Below are positions 11,055-23,533 of a stretch of DNA of 64,000 nucleotides, piece after piece (the first letter of the stretch is position 1; each line of letters opens with the position of its first letter). Below the pieces are notes generated by a model that saw only the letters and a list, made by a program, of their open reading frames with translations, ran no database searches and was not told the origin of the DNA. Source of the stretch: Glandiceps talaboti (lineage: Eukaryota; Hemichordata; Enteropneusta; Spengelidae); NCBI RefSeq assembly GCF_964340395.1, contig NC_135570.1:18398821-18462820 (forward strand), written 5' to 3'. A program made the translations under genes and the position numbers.

Positions 11055-14000
11055 GACTTATAAAGTTAACAGTGATAGGGGTTTCAGTAGACCTGTCCAA
11101 AGTTAACAGTGATAGGTGTTACAGTAGACCTGTCCAAAGTTAACAGTGATAGGTGTTACAATAGACCTGTACAAAGTTAACAGTGATAGGTGTTACAGTA
11201 GACCTGTCCAAAGTTAACAGTGATGGGGGTTCCAGTAGACCTGTACAAAGTTAACAGCGATGGGGGTTCCAGTGGACCTGTACAAAGTTAACAGTGATAG
11301 GGGTTCCAGTGAACCTGTACAAAGTTAACAGTGATAGGGGTTTCAGTAGACCTGTCCAAAGTTAACAGTGATAGGGGTTCCAGTAGACCCGTACAAAGTT
11401 AACAGTGATGGGGGTTCAAGTAGACCTGTCCAAAGTTAACAGTGATGGGGGTTCCAGTGGACCTGTCCAAAGTTAACAGTGATAGGTGTTACATTAGACC
11501 TGTCCAAAGATAACAGTGATGGGGGTTCCAGTGGACCTGTCCAAAGTTAACAGTGATAGGTGTTACATTAGACCTGTCCAGAGTTAACAGTGATGGGGGT
11601 TCCAGTAGACCTGTCCAAAGTTAACAGTGATAGAGGTTTCAGTAGACCTGTCCAAAGTTAACAGTGATGGGGGTTCCAGTAGACCTGTACAAAGTTAACA
11701 GTGATAGGGGTTCCAGTGGACCTGTACAAAGTTAACAGTAGTGGGGGGCCAGTAGACCTGTCCAAAGTTAACAGTGATGGGGGTTCCAGTGGACCTGTAC
11801 AAAGTTAACAGTGATAGGGGTTCCAGTAGACCTGTACAAAGTTAACAGTGATTGGGGTTCCAGTGGACCTGTACAAAGTTAACAGTGATAGGGGTTCCAG
11901 TGGACCTGTACAAAGTTAACAGTGATAGGGGTTCCAGTGGACCTGTACAAAGTTAACAGTGATAGGGGTTCCAGTGGACCTGTCCAAAGTTAACAGTGAT
12001 AGGGGTTCCAGTGGACCTGTACAAAGTTAACAGTGATAGGTGTTACAGTAGACCTGTCCAAAGTTAACAGTGATGGGGGTTACAGTAGACCTTTACAATG
12101 TTAACAGTGATAGGGGTTACAATGAACCTGTACAGAATTAACAGTGATGGGGGTTCCAGTAGACCTGAACAAAGTTAACAGTGATGGGGAATACAGTAGA
12201 CCTGTACATAGTTAACAGTGATAGGTGTTACAGTAGACCTGTACAAAGTGAACAGTGATAGGTGTTACAGTAGACCTGTCCAAAGTGAACAGTGATAGGT
12301 GTTACAATAGACCTGTACAAAGTGTTACAGTAGACCTGTCCAAAGTGAACAGTGATAGGTGTTACAATAGACCTGTACAAAGTTAACAGTGATAGGAGTT
12401 ACAAAAGGACCTGCACAAAGTTAACAGTGATAAGGGGTTACAATAGACCTGTACAAAGTTAACAGTGATAGGAGTTACAATAGACTCGTACAAAGTTAAC
12501 AGTGATAGGAGTTACAATAGACCTGTACAAAGATAATAGTGATAGGGGTTACAATAGACCCGTACAAAGTTAACAGTGATAGGAGTTACAATAGACCCGT
12601 ACAAAGTTAACAGTGATAGGAGTTACAATAGACCTGTACAAAGATAATAGTGATAGGGGTTACAATAGAGCTGTACAAAGTTAACAGTGATGGGTGTTAC
12701 AATAGACCTGTACAAAGTTAACAGTGATAGGTGTTACAATAGACCTGTACAAAGTTAACAGTGATAGGTGTTACAATAGACCTGTACAAAGTTAACAGTG
12801 ATAGGAGTTACAATAGACCCGTACAAAGTTAACAGTGATAGGGGTTACAATAGACCTGTACAAAGTTAACAGTGATAGGTGTTACATTAGACCTGTACAA
12901 AGGTAATAGTGATAGGAGTTACAATAGACCCTACAAAGTTAACAGTGATAGGAGTTACAATAGACCCATACAAAGTTAACAGTGATAGGTGTTACATTAG
13001 ACTTGTACAAAGTTAACAGTGATAGGAGTTACAATAGACCTGTACAAAGTTAACAGTGATAGGGTTTACAATAGACTTGTACAAAGTTAACAGTGATAGG
13101 TGTTACAATAGACCCGTACAAAGTTAACAATGATAGGGGTGACAATAGACCTGTACAAAGTTAACAGTGATAGGAGTTACAATAAACCTGTACAAAGATA
13201 ATAGTGATAGGTGTTACAATAGACTTGTACAAAGTTAACAGTGATAGGTGTTACAATAGACCCATACAAAGTTAACAGTGATAGGGGTTACAATAGACCC
13301 GTACAAAGTTAACAGTGATATGGGTTACAATAGACTTGTACAAAGTTAACAGTGATAGGGGTTACAATAGACCTGTACAAAGATAATAGTGCCAGGGGTT
13401 ACAATAGACTTGTACAAAGTTAAAAGTGATAGGGGTTCCAGTAGACCTGTACAAATTTAACAGTGATGGGGTTCTAGTGGACCTGTACAAAGTTAACAGT
13501 GATAGGGGTTCCAGAGGACCTGTACAAAGTTAACAGTGATAGGGGTTCCAGTGGACTTGTACAAAGTTAACAGTGATAGGGGTTCCAGTGGACCTGTCCA
13601 AAGTTAACAGTGATAGGTGTTACAGTAGACCTGTCCAAAGTTAACAGTGATGGGGGTTACAGTAGACCTGTACAAAGTTAACAGTGATAGGTGTTACAAT
13701 AGACCTGTACAAAATTAACAGTGATAGGTGTTACAATAGACCTGTCCAAAGTTAACAGTGATGGGGGTTCCAGAGACCTGTCCAAAGTTAACAGTGATGG
13801 GGGTTACATTAGACCTGTACAAAGTTAACAGTGATAGGAGTTACAATAGACCCGTACAAAGTTAACAGTGATAGGAGTTACAATAGACCTGTACAAAGAT
13901 AATAGTGATAGGGGTTACAGAAGACCCGTACAAAGTTAACAGTGATAGCAATTACAATAGACCTGTACAAAGATAATAGTGATGGGGGTTCCAGAGACCT

Positions 14001-17000
14001 GTCCAAAGTTAACAGTGATGGGGGTTACAGTAGACCTGTACAAAGTTAACAGTGATAGGGGTTCCAGTAGACCTGTACAAAGTTAACAGTGATAGGTGTT
14101 ACAATAGACACGTACAAAGTTAACAGTGATAAGGGGTTACAATAGACCCGTACAAAGTTAACAGTGATATGAGTTACAATAGACCTGTACAAAGTTAACA
14201 GTGATAGGTGTTACAATAGACCTGTACAAAGTTAACAGTGATAGGTGTTACAATAGACCCGTACAAAGTTAACAGTGATAGGAATTACAATAGACCTGTA
14301 CAAAGTTAACAGTGATAGGGGTTACAATAGACCTGTACAAAGATAATAGTGATAGGGGTTACAATAGACCCGTACAAAGATAATAGTGATAGGGGTTACA
14401 ATAGACCTGTACAAAGTTAACAGTGATAGGTGTTACAATAGACTCGTACAAAGTTAACAGTGATAGGAGTTATAATAGACCTGTACAAAGATAATAGTGA
14501 TAGGGGTTACAATAGACCCGTACAAAGTTAACAGTGATAGGAGTTACAATAGACCTGTACAAAGATAATAGTGATAGGGGTTACAATAGAGCTGTACAAA
14601 GTTAACAGTGATGGGTGTTACAATAGACCTGTACAAAGTTAAAAGTGATAGGTGTTACAATAGACCTGTACAAAGTTAACAGTGATAGGTGTTACAATAG
14701 ACCTGTACAAAGTTAACAGTGATAGGAGTTACAATAGACCCGTACAAAGTTAACAGTGATAGGGGTTACAATAGACCTGTACAAAGTTAACAGTGATAGG
14801 TGTTACATTAGACTTGTACAAAGTTAACAGTGATAGGGTTTACAATAGACCTGTACAAAGTTAACAGTGATAGGGTTTACAATAGACCTGTACAAAGTTA
14901 ACAGTGATAGGTGTTACAATAGACCCGTACAAAGTTAACAATGATAGGGGTGACAATAGACCTGTACAAAGTTAACAGTGATAGGAGTTACAATAAACCT
15001 GTACAAAAATAATAGTGATAGGTGTTACAATAGACCTGTACAAAGTGAACAGTGATAGATGTTACAATAGACCTGTACAAAGACAATAGTGATAGGTGTT
15101 ACAATAGACCCGTACAAAGTTAACAGTGATAGGAGTTACAATAGACCTGTACAAAGTTAACAGTGATGGGGGTGACAATAGACCTGTACAAAGATAATAA
15201 GTGATAGGGGTTACAATAGACTTGTACAAAGTTAACAGTGATAGGGGTTACAATAGACTTGTACAAAGTTAACAGTGATAGGGGTTACAATAGACTTGTA
15301 CAAAGTTAACAGTGATAGGTGTTAAAATAGACCCATACAAAGTTAACAGTGATAGGGGTTACAATAGACCCGTACAAAGTTAACAGTGATATGGGTTACA
15401 ATAGACTTGTAGAAAGTTAACAGTGATAGGGGTTACAATAGACCTGTACAAAGTTAACAGTGATAGGTGTTACAATAGACTCGTACAAAGTTAACAGTGA
15501 TAGGAGTTATAATAGACCTGTACAAAGATAATAGTGATAGGGGTTACAATAGACCCGTACAAAGTTAACAGTGATAGGAGTTACAATAGACCTGTACAAA
15601 GATAATAGTGATAGGGGTTACAATAGAGCTGTACAAAGTTAACAGTGATGGGTGTTACAATAGACCTGTACAAAGTTAAAAGTGATAGGTGTTACAATAG
15701 ACCTGTACAAAGTTAACAGTGATAGGTGTTACAATAGACCTGTACAAAGTTAACAGTGATAGGAGTTACAATAGACCCGTACAAAGTTAACAGTGATAGG
15801 GGTTACAATAGACCTGTACAAAGTTAACAGTGATAGGTGTTACATTAGACCTGTACAAAGGTAATAGTGATAGGAGTTACAATAGACCCTACAAAGTTAA
15901 CAGTGATAGGAGTTACAATAGACCCATACAAAGTTAACAGTGATAGGTGTTACATTAGACTTGTACAAAGTTAACAGTGATAGGGTTTACAATAGACCTG
16001 TACAAAGTTAACAGTGATAGGGTTTACAATAGACCTGTACAAAGTTAACAGTGATAGGTGTTACAATAGACCCGTACAAAGTTAACAATGATAGGGGTGA
16101 CAATAGACCTGTACAAAGTTAACAGTGATAGGAGTTACAATAAACCTGTACAAAAATAATAGTGATAGGTGTTACAATAGACCTGTACAAAGTGAACAGT
16201 GATAGATGTTACAATAGACCTGTACAAAGACAATAGTGATAGGTGTTACAATAGACCCGTACAAAGTTAACAGTGATAGGAGTTACAATAGACCTGTACA
16301 AAGTTAACAGTGATGGGGGTGACAATAGACCTGTACAAAGATAATAAGTGATAGGGGTTACAATAGACTTGTACAAAGTTAACAGTGATAGGGGTTACAA
16401 TAGACTTGTACAAAGTTAACAGTGATAGGGGTTACAATAGACTTGTACAAAGTTAACAGTGATAGGTGTTAAAATAGACCCATACAAAGTTAACAGTGAT
16501 AGGGGTTACAATAGACCCGTACAAAGTTAACAGTGATATGGGTTACAATAGACTTGTAGAAAGTTAACAGTGATAGGGGTTACAATAGACCTGTACAAAG
16601 TTAACAGTGATAGGTGTTACAATAGACTCGTACAAAGTTAACAGTGATAGGAGTTATAATAGACCTGTACAAAGATAATAGTGATAGGGGTTACAATAGA
16701 CCCGTACAAAGTTAACAGTGATAGGAGTTACAATAGACCTGTACAAAGATAATAGTGATAGGGGTTACAATAGAGCTGTACAAAGTTAACAGTGATGGGT
16801 GTTACAATAGACCTGTACAAAGTTAAAAGTGATAGGTGTTACAATAGACCTGTACAAAGTTAACAGTGATAGGTGTTACAATAGACCTGTACAAAGTTAA
16901 CAGTGATAGGAGTTACAATAGACCCGTACAAAGTTAACAGTGATAGGGGTTACAATAGACCTGTACAAAGTTAACAGTGATAGGTGTTACATTAGACCTG

Positions 17001-20000
17001 TACAAAGGTAATAGTGATAGGAGTTACAATAGACCCTACAAAGTTAACAGTGATAGGAGTTACAATAGACCCATACAAAGTTAACAGTGATAGGTGTTAC
17101 ATTAGACTTGTACAAAGTTAACAGTGATAGGGTTTACAATAGACCTGTACAAAGTTAACAGTGATAGGGTTTACAATAGACCTGTACAAAGTTAACAGTG
17201 ATAGGTGTTACAATAGACCCGTACAAAGTTAACAATGATAGGGGTGACAATAGACCTGTACAAAGTTAACAGTGATAGGAGTTACAATAAACCTGTACAA
17301 AAATAATAGTGATAGGTGTTACAATAGACCTGTACAAAGTGAACAGTGATAGATGTTACAATAGACCTGTACAAAGACAATAGTGATAGGTGTTACAATA
17401 GACCCGTACAAAGTTAACAGTGATAGGAGTTACAATAGACCTGTACAAAGTTAACAGTGATGGGGGTGACAATAGACCTGTACAAAGATAATAAGTGATA
17501 GGGGTTACAATAGACTTGTACAAAGTTAACAGTGATAGGGGTTACAATAGACTTGTACAAAGTTAACAGTGATAGGGGTTACAATAGACTTGTACAAAGT
17601 TAACAGTGATAGGTGTTAAAATAGACCCATACAAAGTTAACAGTGATAGGGGTTACAATAGACCCGTACAAAGTTAACAGTGATATGGGTTACAATAGAC
17701 TTGTAGAAAGTTAACAGTGATAGGGGTTACAATAGACCTGTACAAAGATAATAGTGACAGGGGTTACAATAGACTTGTACAAAGTTAACAGTGATAGGGG
17801 TTCCAGTAGACCTGTACAAATTTAACAGTGATGGGGTTCTAGTGGACCTGTACAAAGTTAACAGTGATAGGGGTTACAGAGGACCTGTACAAAGTTAACA
17901 GTGATAGGGGTTCCAGTGGACCTGTCCAAAGTTAACAGTGATAGGGGTTCCAGTGGACCTGTACAAAGTTAACAGTGATAGGTGTTACAGTAGACCTGTC
18001 CAAAGTTAACAGTGATGGGGGTTACAGTAGACCTGTACAAAGTTAACAGTGATAGGGGTTACAATAGACCTGTACAAAATTAACACTGATAGGTGTTACA
18101 ATAGACCTGTCCAAAGTTAACAGTGATGGGGGTTCCAGAGACCTGTCCAAAGTTAACAGTGATGGGGGTTACAGTAGACCTGTACAAAGTTAACAGTGAT
18201 AGGTGTTACAGTAGACCTGTACAAAGTTAACAGTGATAGGTGTTACAGTAGACCTGTCCAAAGTGAACAGTGATAGGTGTTACATTAGACCTGTACAAAG
18301 TTAACAGTGATAGGAGTTACAATAGACCCGTACAAAGTTAACAGTGATAGGAGTTACAATAGACCTGTACAAAGATAATAGTGATAGGGGTTACAATAGA
18401 CCCGTACAAAGTTAACAGTGATAGCAATTACAATAGACCTGTACAAAGATAATAGTGATGGGGGTTCCAGAGACCTGTCCAAAGTTAACAGTGATGGGGG
18501 TTACAGTAGACCTGTACAAAGTTAACAGTGATAGGGGTTCCAGTAGACCTGTACAAAGTTAACAGTGATAGGTGTTACAATAGACCCGTACAAAGTTAAC
18601 AGTGATAGGAGTTACAATAGACCTGTACAAAGTTAACAGTGATAGGTGTTACAATAGACCTGTACAAAGTTAACAGTGATAGGTGTTACAATAGACCCGT
18701 ACAAAGTTAACAGTGATAGGAATTACAATAGACCTGTACAAAGTTAACAGTGATAGGGGTTACAATAGACCTGTACAAAGATAATAGTGATAGGGGTTAC
18801 AATAGACCCGTACAAAGATAATAGTGATAGGGGTTACAATAGACCCGTACAAAGTTAACAGTGATAGGAATTACAATAGACCTGTACAAAGATAATAGTG
18901 ATAGGGGTTACAATAGACCCGTACAAAGTTAACAGTGATAGGAGTTACAATAGACCTGTACAAAGATAATAGTGATAGGGGTTACAATAGACCCGTACAA
19001 AGTTAACAGTGATAGGAATTACAATAGACCTGTACAAAGATAACAGTGATAGGTGTTACAATAGACCTGTCCAAAGTGAACAGTAATAGGTGTTACAGTA
19101 GACCTGTACAAAGTTAACATTGATAGGTGTTACAATAGACCTGTACAAAGTTAACAGTGATAGATGTTACAATAGACCCGTACAAAGTTAACAGTGAAAG
19201 GAGTTATAATAGACCTGTACAAAGTGAACAGTGATAGGGGTTACAATAGACCCGTACAAAGATAATAGTGATAGGGGTTACAATAGACTTGTACAAAGTT
19301 AACAGTGATAGGGGTTACAATAGACTTGTACAAAGTTAACAGTGATAGGTGTTACAATAGACCCATACAAAGTTAACAATGATAGGGGTTACAATAGACC
19401 CGTACAAAGTTAACAGTGATAGGCGTTACAATAGACCTGTACAAAGATAATAGTGATAGGTGTTACAATAGACCTGTACAATGTGAACAGTGATAGATGT
19501 TACAATAGACCTGTACAAAGTTAACAGTGATAGGTGTTACAATAGACCTGTACAAAGATAATAGTGATAGGTGTTACAATAGACCTGTACAAAGTTAACA
19601 GTGATAGGTGTTACAATAGACCCGTACAAAGATAACAGTGATAGATGTTACAATAGACCTGTACAAAGTTAACAGTGATAGGTGTTACAATAGACCTGTA
19701 CAAAGTGAACAGTGATAGATGTTACAATAGACCTTTACAAAGTTAACAGTGATAGGTGTTACAATAGACCCGTACAAAGATAATAGTGATAGGGGTTACA
19801 ATAGACTTGTACAAAGTTAACAGTGATAGGGGTTCCAGTAGACCTGTACAAAGTTAACAGTGATGGGGGTTCCAGTGGACCTGTACAAAGTTAACAGTGA
19901 TAGGGGTTCCAGTGGACCTGTACAAAGTTAACAGTGATAGGGGTTCCAGTGGACCTGTACAAAGTTAACAGTGATAGGGGTTCCAGTGGACCTGTCCAAA

Positions 20001-20075
20001 GTAACAGTGATAGGGGTTACAATAGACCTGTACAAAGTTAACAGTGATAGGAGTTACAATAGACTTGTACAAAGT
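11055..20075 (+). repeat. 9-kb 37-bp minisatellite filling intron 2
   Basis: The unit is typically AAAGTTAACAGTGATAGG followed by a variable GTGTTACAATAGACCTGTAC part, 37 bp in all, with about 240 copies. Variants include TCCAGTGGACC versus ACAATAGACC, GATAATAG for GTTAACAG, and CTGTCC for CTGTAC. CCAGTGG-type units lie at both edges and in interior islands. Longer-period order is visible inside the array. It ends about 50 bp before exon 3. No open frame, promoter motif or transposon ends are seen. Confidence 0.97.
14465..17760 (+). repeat. Higher-order repeat of about 31 units (1147 bp) in the minisatellite
   Basis: The marker variant AGGAGTTATAATAGACCTG occurs at 14465, 15502 and 16649. 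The second interval is 1147 bp (31 x 37). The first is 1037 bp because three units, including the marker GACCCTACAAAG, are absent. The order of variants between markers is otherwise almost identical, so whole 31-unit blocks have been copied. Confidence 0.85.
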
Positions 20076-20127
20076 TCTTCAATATGCAAGTGTAGATAAT
20101 TATGATTTAAATTTTGTTTTTCTATAG

Positions 20128-20229
20128 AACAAATTTAGGAAGGGGTCGAGCGTGGCTTAGATTGGCTCTGATGCAGAAAAAATTAGCTGATTACTTTAAA
20201 TCTTTGATTGAAAGGAAGGAGATGCTAAG
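20128..20229 (+). CDS. RUFY: RUFY exon: RUN domain core (exon 3)
   Basis: It encodes [20 protein letters not shown], then [32 protein letters not shown] is one of the most conserved blocks of RUFY RUN domains. The acceptor is TTTTTCTATAG and the donor CTAAG|GTGAAG. It starts by completing the Lys codon left by exon 2 and leaves AG, which exon 4 completes to Ser ([10 protein letters not shown]). It lies about 50 bp after the end of the 9-kb minisatellite. Confidence 0.95.
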
Positions 20230-20349
20230 GTGAAGTAACTTTTTATGTAATGTTCAGATTTAAAAATGTATTGTTACAGTATATATCTCTGGTTAAGTAC
20301 TATTTTACATGGATGGTTCTGGGAAGATTTGGCTTTGGCCTACTGGGCT

Positions 20350-20411
20350 ACTCCCTTTTTAAACAAAGTTGATTGACTGACTGATTGATTGATTGATTGA
20401 TTGATTGATTC
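20350..20411 (+). repeat. GATT/GACT microsatellite after exon 3
   Basis: GACTGACTGATT then (GATT)n, in the 247-bp intron between exons 3 and 4. Confidence 0.85.
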
Positions 20412-20476
20412 AGGTTATTTACACATACTATAATATGAGTATTGACTAATTTCAAGGTTTATTTGTTTCCATGCAG

Positions 20477-20671
20477 TGAATACTATGATCCCAATGCCTT
20501 AATGATGGAGGAAGAAGCCGCAGTAATTGCTGGTTTGTTAGTTGGATTAAATTGTATAGACTGTAATCTGTTCATTAAGGAGGATGACCTTGACAACCAA
20601 ATTCCAGTCATTGATTTCAGTATGTATTTCAAGGAAGGCAACTATCTTGAGAAACCTAATGGATCCGCTGG
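20477..20671 (+). CDS. RUFY: RUFY exon: C-terminal RUN domain (exon 4)
   Basis: It encodes [20 protein letters not shown], then [20 protein letters not shown] and [10 protein letters not shown]. The block (ALMMEEE..VI.GLLVGLN..D.NL..K.EDLD...GVIDFS.Y) is diagnostic of RUFY1/2/3 RUN domains. The acceptor is CCATGCAG and the donor GCTGG|GTCAGT. It ends with two bases of a Gly codon completed by exon 5. The open frame runs past the donor to 20783, but that part is intronic. Confidence 0.95.
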
Positions 20672-21124
20672 GTCAGTGAAAATCTTTCTTTGCACACACA
20701 TCCATTCAATACGTATGTTTACATCCTGTGAACATTGCCAACCAAGTGTGAAAATGTTTTGGGAATACAAGTATGCCGTGTGAAACAACAGTTGAATCTG
20801 AGATACGGTTAACTATTTAAGATAAACACAATCGGAAACTATTGTTGTAACATATTGATATAAGCTATTGAATGAATTTTGGTTTAACTACATGTATACT
20901 CACAGCAGGGTGGCATTTCTGATAATTTTCGTGATGCTGCAGTGTACACTTTGGGGACTTCCAGTGTTTGCACTATTTTAATTACTTGCCCATGGATGAT
21001 AGGAACCCACTATCACCCACTGCGTAATCTACCACTTAGAAAAACACTAGTTTTAGTTTCTGTCTATCTTAGTAAGCCAAAAACTCAGTTTCCTCAGTAA
21101 TATTTGTCTGTGTTTATAATGTAG
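20672..21124. other. Intron 4
   Basis: Ordinary intron of about 450 bp. No repeat or gene seen. The acceptor is TAATGTAG. Confidence 0.5.
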
Positions 21125-21275
21125 AGATGCAGCAGCTAGTGGTCCAAACCTTACTGCATTACTGGACCAGAAGAACTATGTAGAAGAACTGAACAGACAC
21201 CTGAATACATCAGTGACAACCTTACAAGGACGTGTTAGAGACTTAGAGAGTGCTAATGGTACTATGAAGGAAGAG
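21125..21275 (+). CDS. RUFY: RUFY exon: linker and start of coiled coil (exon 5)
   Basis: It encodes DAAASGPNLTALLDQKNYVE, then ELNRHLNTSVTTLQGRVRDL and ESANGTMKEE. LDQKNYVEELNR is a strongly conserved RUFY motif marking the end of the RUN region and the start of the coiled coil. The exon ends in phase 0 at GAAGAG|GTACGT, and exon 6 continues with LAVAKNDI. Its last 21 bp plus 27 bp of intron are repeated five times, so the exact donor used is uncertain. The first donor gives the family-like length. Confidence 0.92.
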
Positions 21276-21494
21276 GTACGTCTTGGCTTTATTTTATTAC
21301 TAAATGGTACTATGAAGGAAGAGGTACGTCTTGGCTTTATTTTATTACTAAATGGTACTATGAAGGAAGAGGTACATCTTGGCTTTATTTTATTACTATA
21401 TGGTACTATGAAGGAAGAAGTACGTCTTGGCTTTATTTTATTACTATATGGTACTATGAAGGAAGAAGTACGTCTTGGCTTTATTTTATTAGCT
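21255..21494 (+). repeat. 48-bp tandem repeat containing the exon 5 splice donor, five copies
   Basis: Copies start at 21255, 21303, 21351, 21399 and 21447. Each holds ATGGTACTATGAAGGAAGAG or its GAAGAA variant, followed by a GTACGT donor (GTACAT in copy 3). The period is divisible by 3 and there is no stop until 21549, so each later donor would add 16 residues (VRLGFILLLNGTMKEE type) in frame. Confidence 0.93.
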
Positions 21495-21552
21495 CCTCTG
21501 TCAGCGAAAGCTGAAAGCGTAGCTTTAGGTATAGGTGAGTATAGAGTATAGA

Positions 21553-22389
21553 GAGTATAGGTGAATCATAGTTGTCCGTCAAATTTTTATATTTTCATCA
21601 TCTTCTCCGAAAGTAACAGCCTGAATACTTCGATATTTGATGTGCATGTCCCCTGGGGGGAGGCTATTCAGATTTGTTCATGCCAAGTTGATCTGTGCCA
21701 ACCGGTCTGTATTAAGGAAACTACTATGAGCGAAAAACTGGGTCGAAATTTCTGGGCCTCAAGTATGCATCCCGAATTCATCAGAAAATCAGTATTCCTA
21801 AATGTAATTCCAAAATTTGTGTTGCTGGTACAAAAGAAGAGATGTCAGTTGAGGTTTAGGTGTTTACAGTATCTAAAATGGTGGACTCTAGTGAAAGTTA
21901 CGGCGAGTTGAAAATACCCAAAAATAAGGCCCGTGAGCAGCCATTCAAAGAGTAACAGTCACGATCTGAAGGATAGATTAGATGCACATGTCCACGATGC
22001 ATGCAAATGAGGGTGTTGCGGACTGGCTGATTATGTAGAAGGGATGCAGAATTTGGATTTGAAGTTTACAACCCTGTTTCGAACAAACACTTGTCATTTG
22101 GGCGCACAATGCGTAGAATTATGACTATAGCACATATTACATTGCTTGTTTGACGTCAATAGTGTCTTTTGAAAAGTGGCAGTTTACTTAAAACAATATT
22201 TTGTGAGTTTGCAAATATATTGGCCAATATATTTTCAGCTCTCAAATAAACTGCCCAATATATTTTTCCTAAATGAATGTATTGGTCAATATATTGGTTT
22301 CCTTTAAACAATTTTACCATTTTGTCCCCACAGTTACAAAATTTACTACTTGTAACATGTTTTAGTCGAGGTATGTAAGGGTATATACT
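21553..22389. other. Intron 5, unassigned, with AATATATTGG palindromes
   Basis: No coding support. At 22213-22234 there is a perfect 22-bp palindrome centred on TTGGCCAA. Related AATATATTGG and CCAATATATT motifs follow up to about 22300. Confidence 0.4.
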
Positions 22390-22948
22390 TAAAATGTTAA
22401 ACTGAGACTGAGACCATGTTACAAAAAAATAGCCATCTGAGACTAGTCTCATTTTGCCAGTCTCAAATGGCAAAAAAACTTCCATGGTTAGAGTGTTTAA
22501 TATATTCTTAGGATTTCGATATTTGTTTGTGTTTGTATTGTAATCAATGTTGCCTTCCATACATATCTTTTGTTATTCTGTGTATATGATGTCAACTCTT
22601 TCTTTTGTGTAGTTATCATGTGATCTGTATGTGTAGTTTACTAAGCCTTTGTTTTGTTTCTAGCATGGATGTATTAGGGATGCATCTATGCTACTTGTAA
22701 TGTTTGTTGTCATTACAATTTTTGGTAAATTTTTAGTCTCAATAGTATACAAGTAGTGTGACATTATGAATTTTTGTGAACTGAAACTATTCTCAGATAG
22801 ACTTTTTTTCAATCTGGGACTGAAGTTCATGGCAAACCGAGACTGGTCTCGGATGGCTATTTTTGGCAAACTGAGACTCAGTTCATGGTCTTAGTCACGC
22901 AGTCCCTCCAGGTGGGTGGAGGGACTGTGTCTCAGTTTAATGTTTTAC
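22390..22948. mobile_element. Palindromic MITE-like element
   Basis: The left end ATGTTAAACTGAGACTGAGA and the right end CTCAGTTTAATGTTTTAC are inverted copies. Further inward, TAGCCATCTGAGACTAGTCT on the left pairs with a TCTCGGATGGCTA block near 22850. The right arm carries an extra GC-rich hairpin (CAGTCCCTCCA ... GGAGGGACTG) near 22900. No transposase is present. Confidence 0.7.
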
Positions 22949-23533
22949 ATGTAGTAGGGATTTCAGGTGATTTTTAGTTTTGTATCCCAGACCAGTAATC
23001 ATTGTGTCATTAGATAGATCTTGGAGTGAACAGTGTTATGTCGTTTATATTTTGTAAATCGGACTTTGCATTCATGAGATACAGTATTTTTTAGGTGAAA
23101 AAATGGGCCCTTTTTTCAGACAATACTCAGCAATACAATGCATGGTTAATTAGAAAGGACAATGGCACCAATTAACCTTGAAATTGGGGGTGGAATCAAT
23201 ATAAATCTTTCATATCTTTGTTATTTCCCAACCAATTTGCATCAAATTTTCAGTGAATGAAGTTTCAAATAGGATGTACTGAATAAGATCAAAGATGATA
23301 TGCAAATATGACCAGTTGCCATGGAAACATGATTTTAATATAATGTTATGAATGAATTATTCATCAGTAAGTTCAATGATATTCAAAAAAGTTTGTTGAG
23401 TATCTGAGCAAAACTTCACACAGTGATGTATCAGGATGAAATATTTACATTTCCAAACTAATGTTTTTGATCAAAAGTGGCCGTTACCATGGAAACGAGT
23501 CAAATCCATATTTTTAATAATTTTGTTGTTTTT
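22949..23533. other. Intron 5, low-copy repeat remnants
   Basis: It contains GTTGCCATGGAAACATG and GTTACCATGGAAACGAG blocks about 170 bp apart, plus TGCAAATATGACC, echoing the style of the hairpin-headed repeats. No gene seen. Confidence 0.35.

Noticed and set aside
11055-20075. Centromeric or telomeric satellite
   Set aside because: It lies between two exons that splice in phase, so it is an intronic array despite its higher-order structure.
20442-20783. Independent 113-codon gene
   Set aside because: It is RUFY exon 4 plus flanking intron; the real boundaries are the AG at 20476 and GT at 20672.
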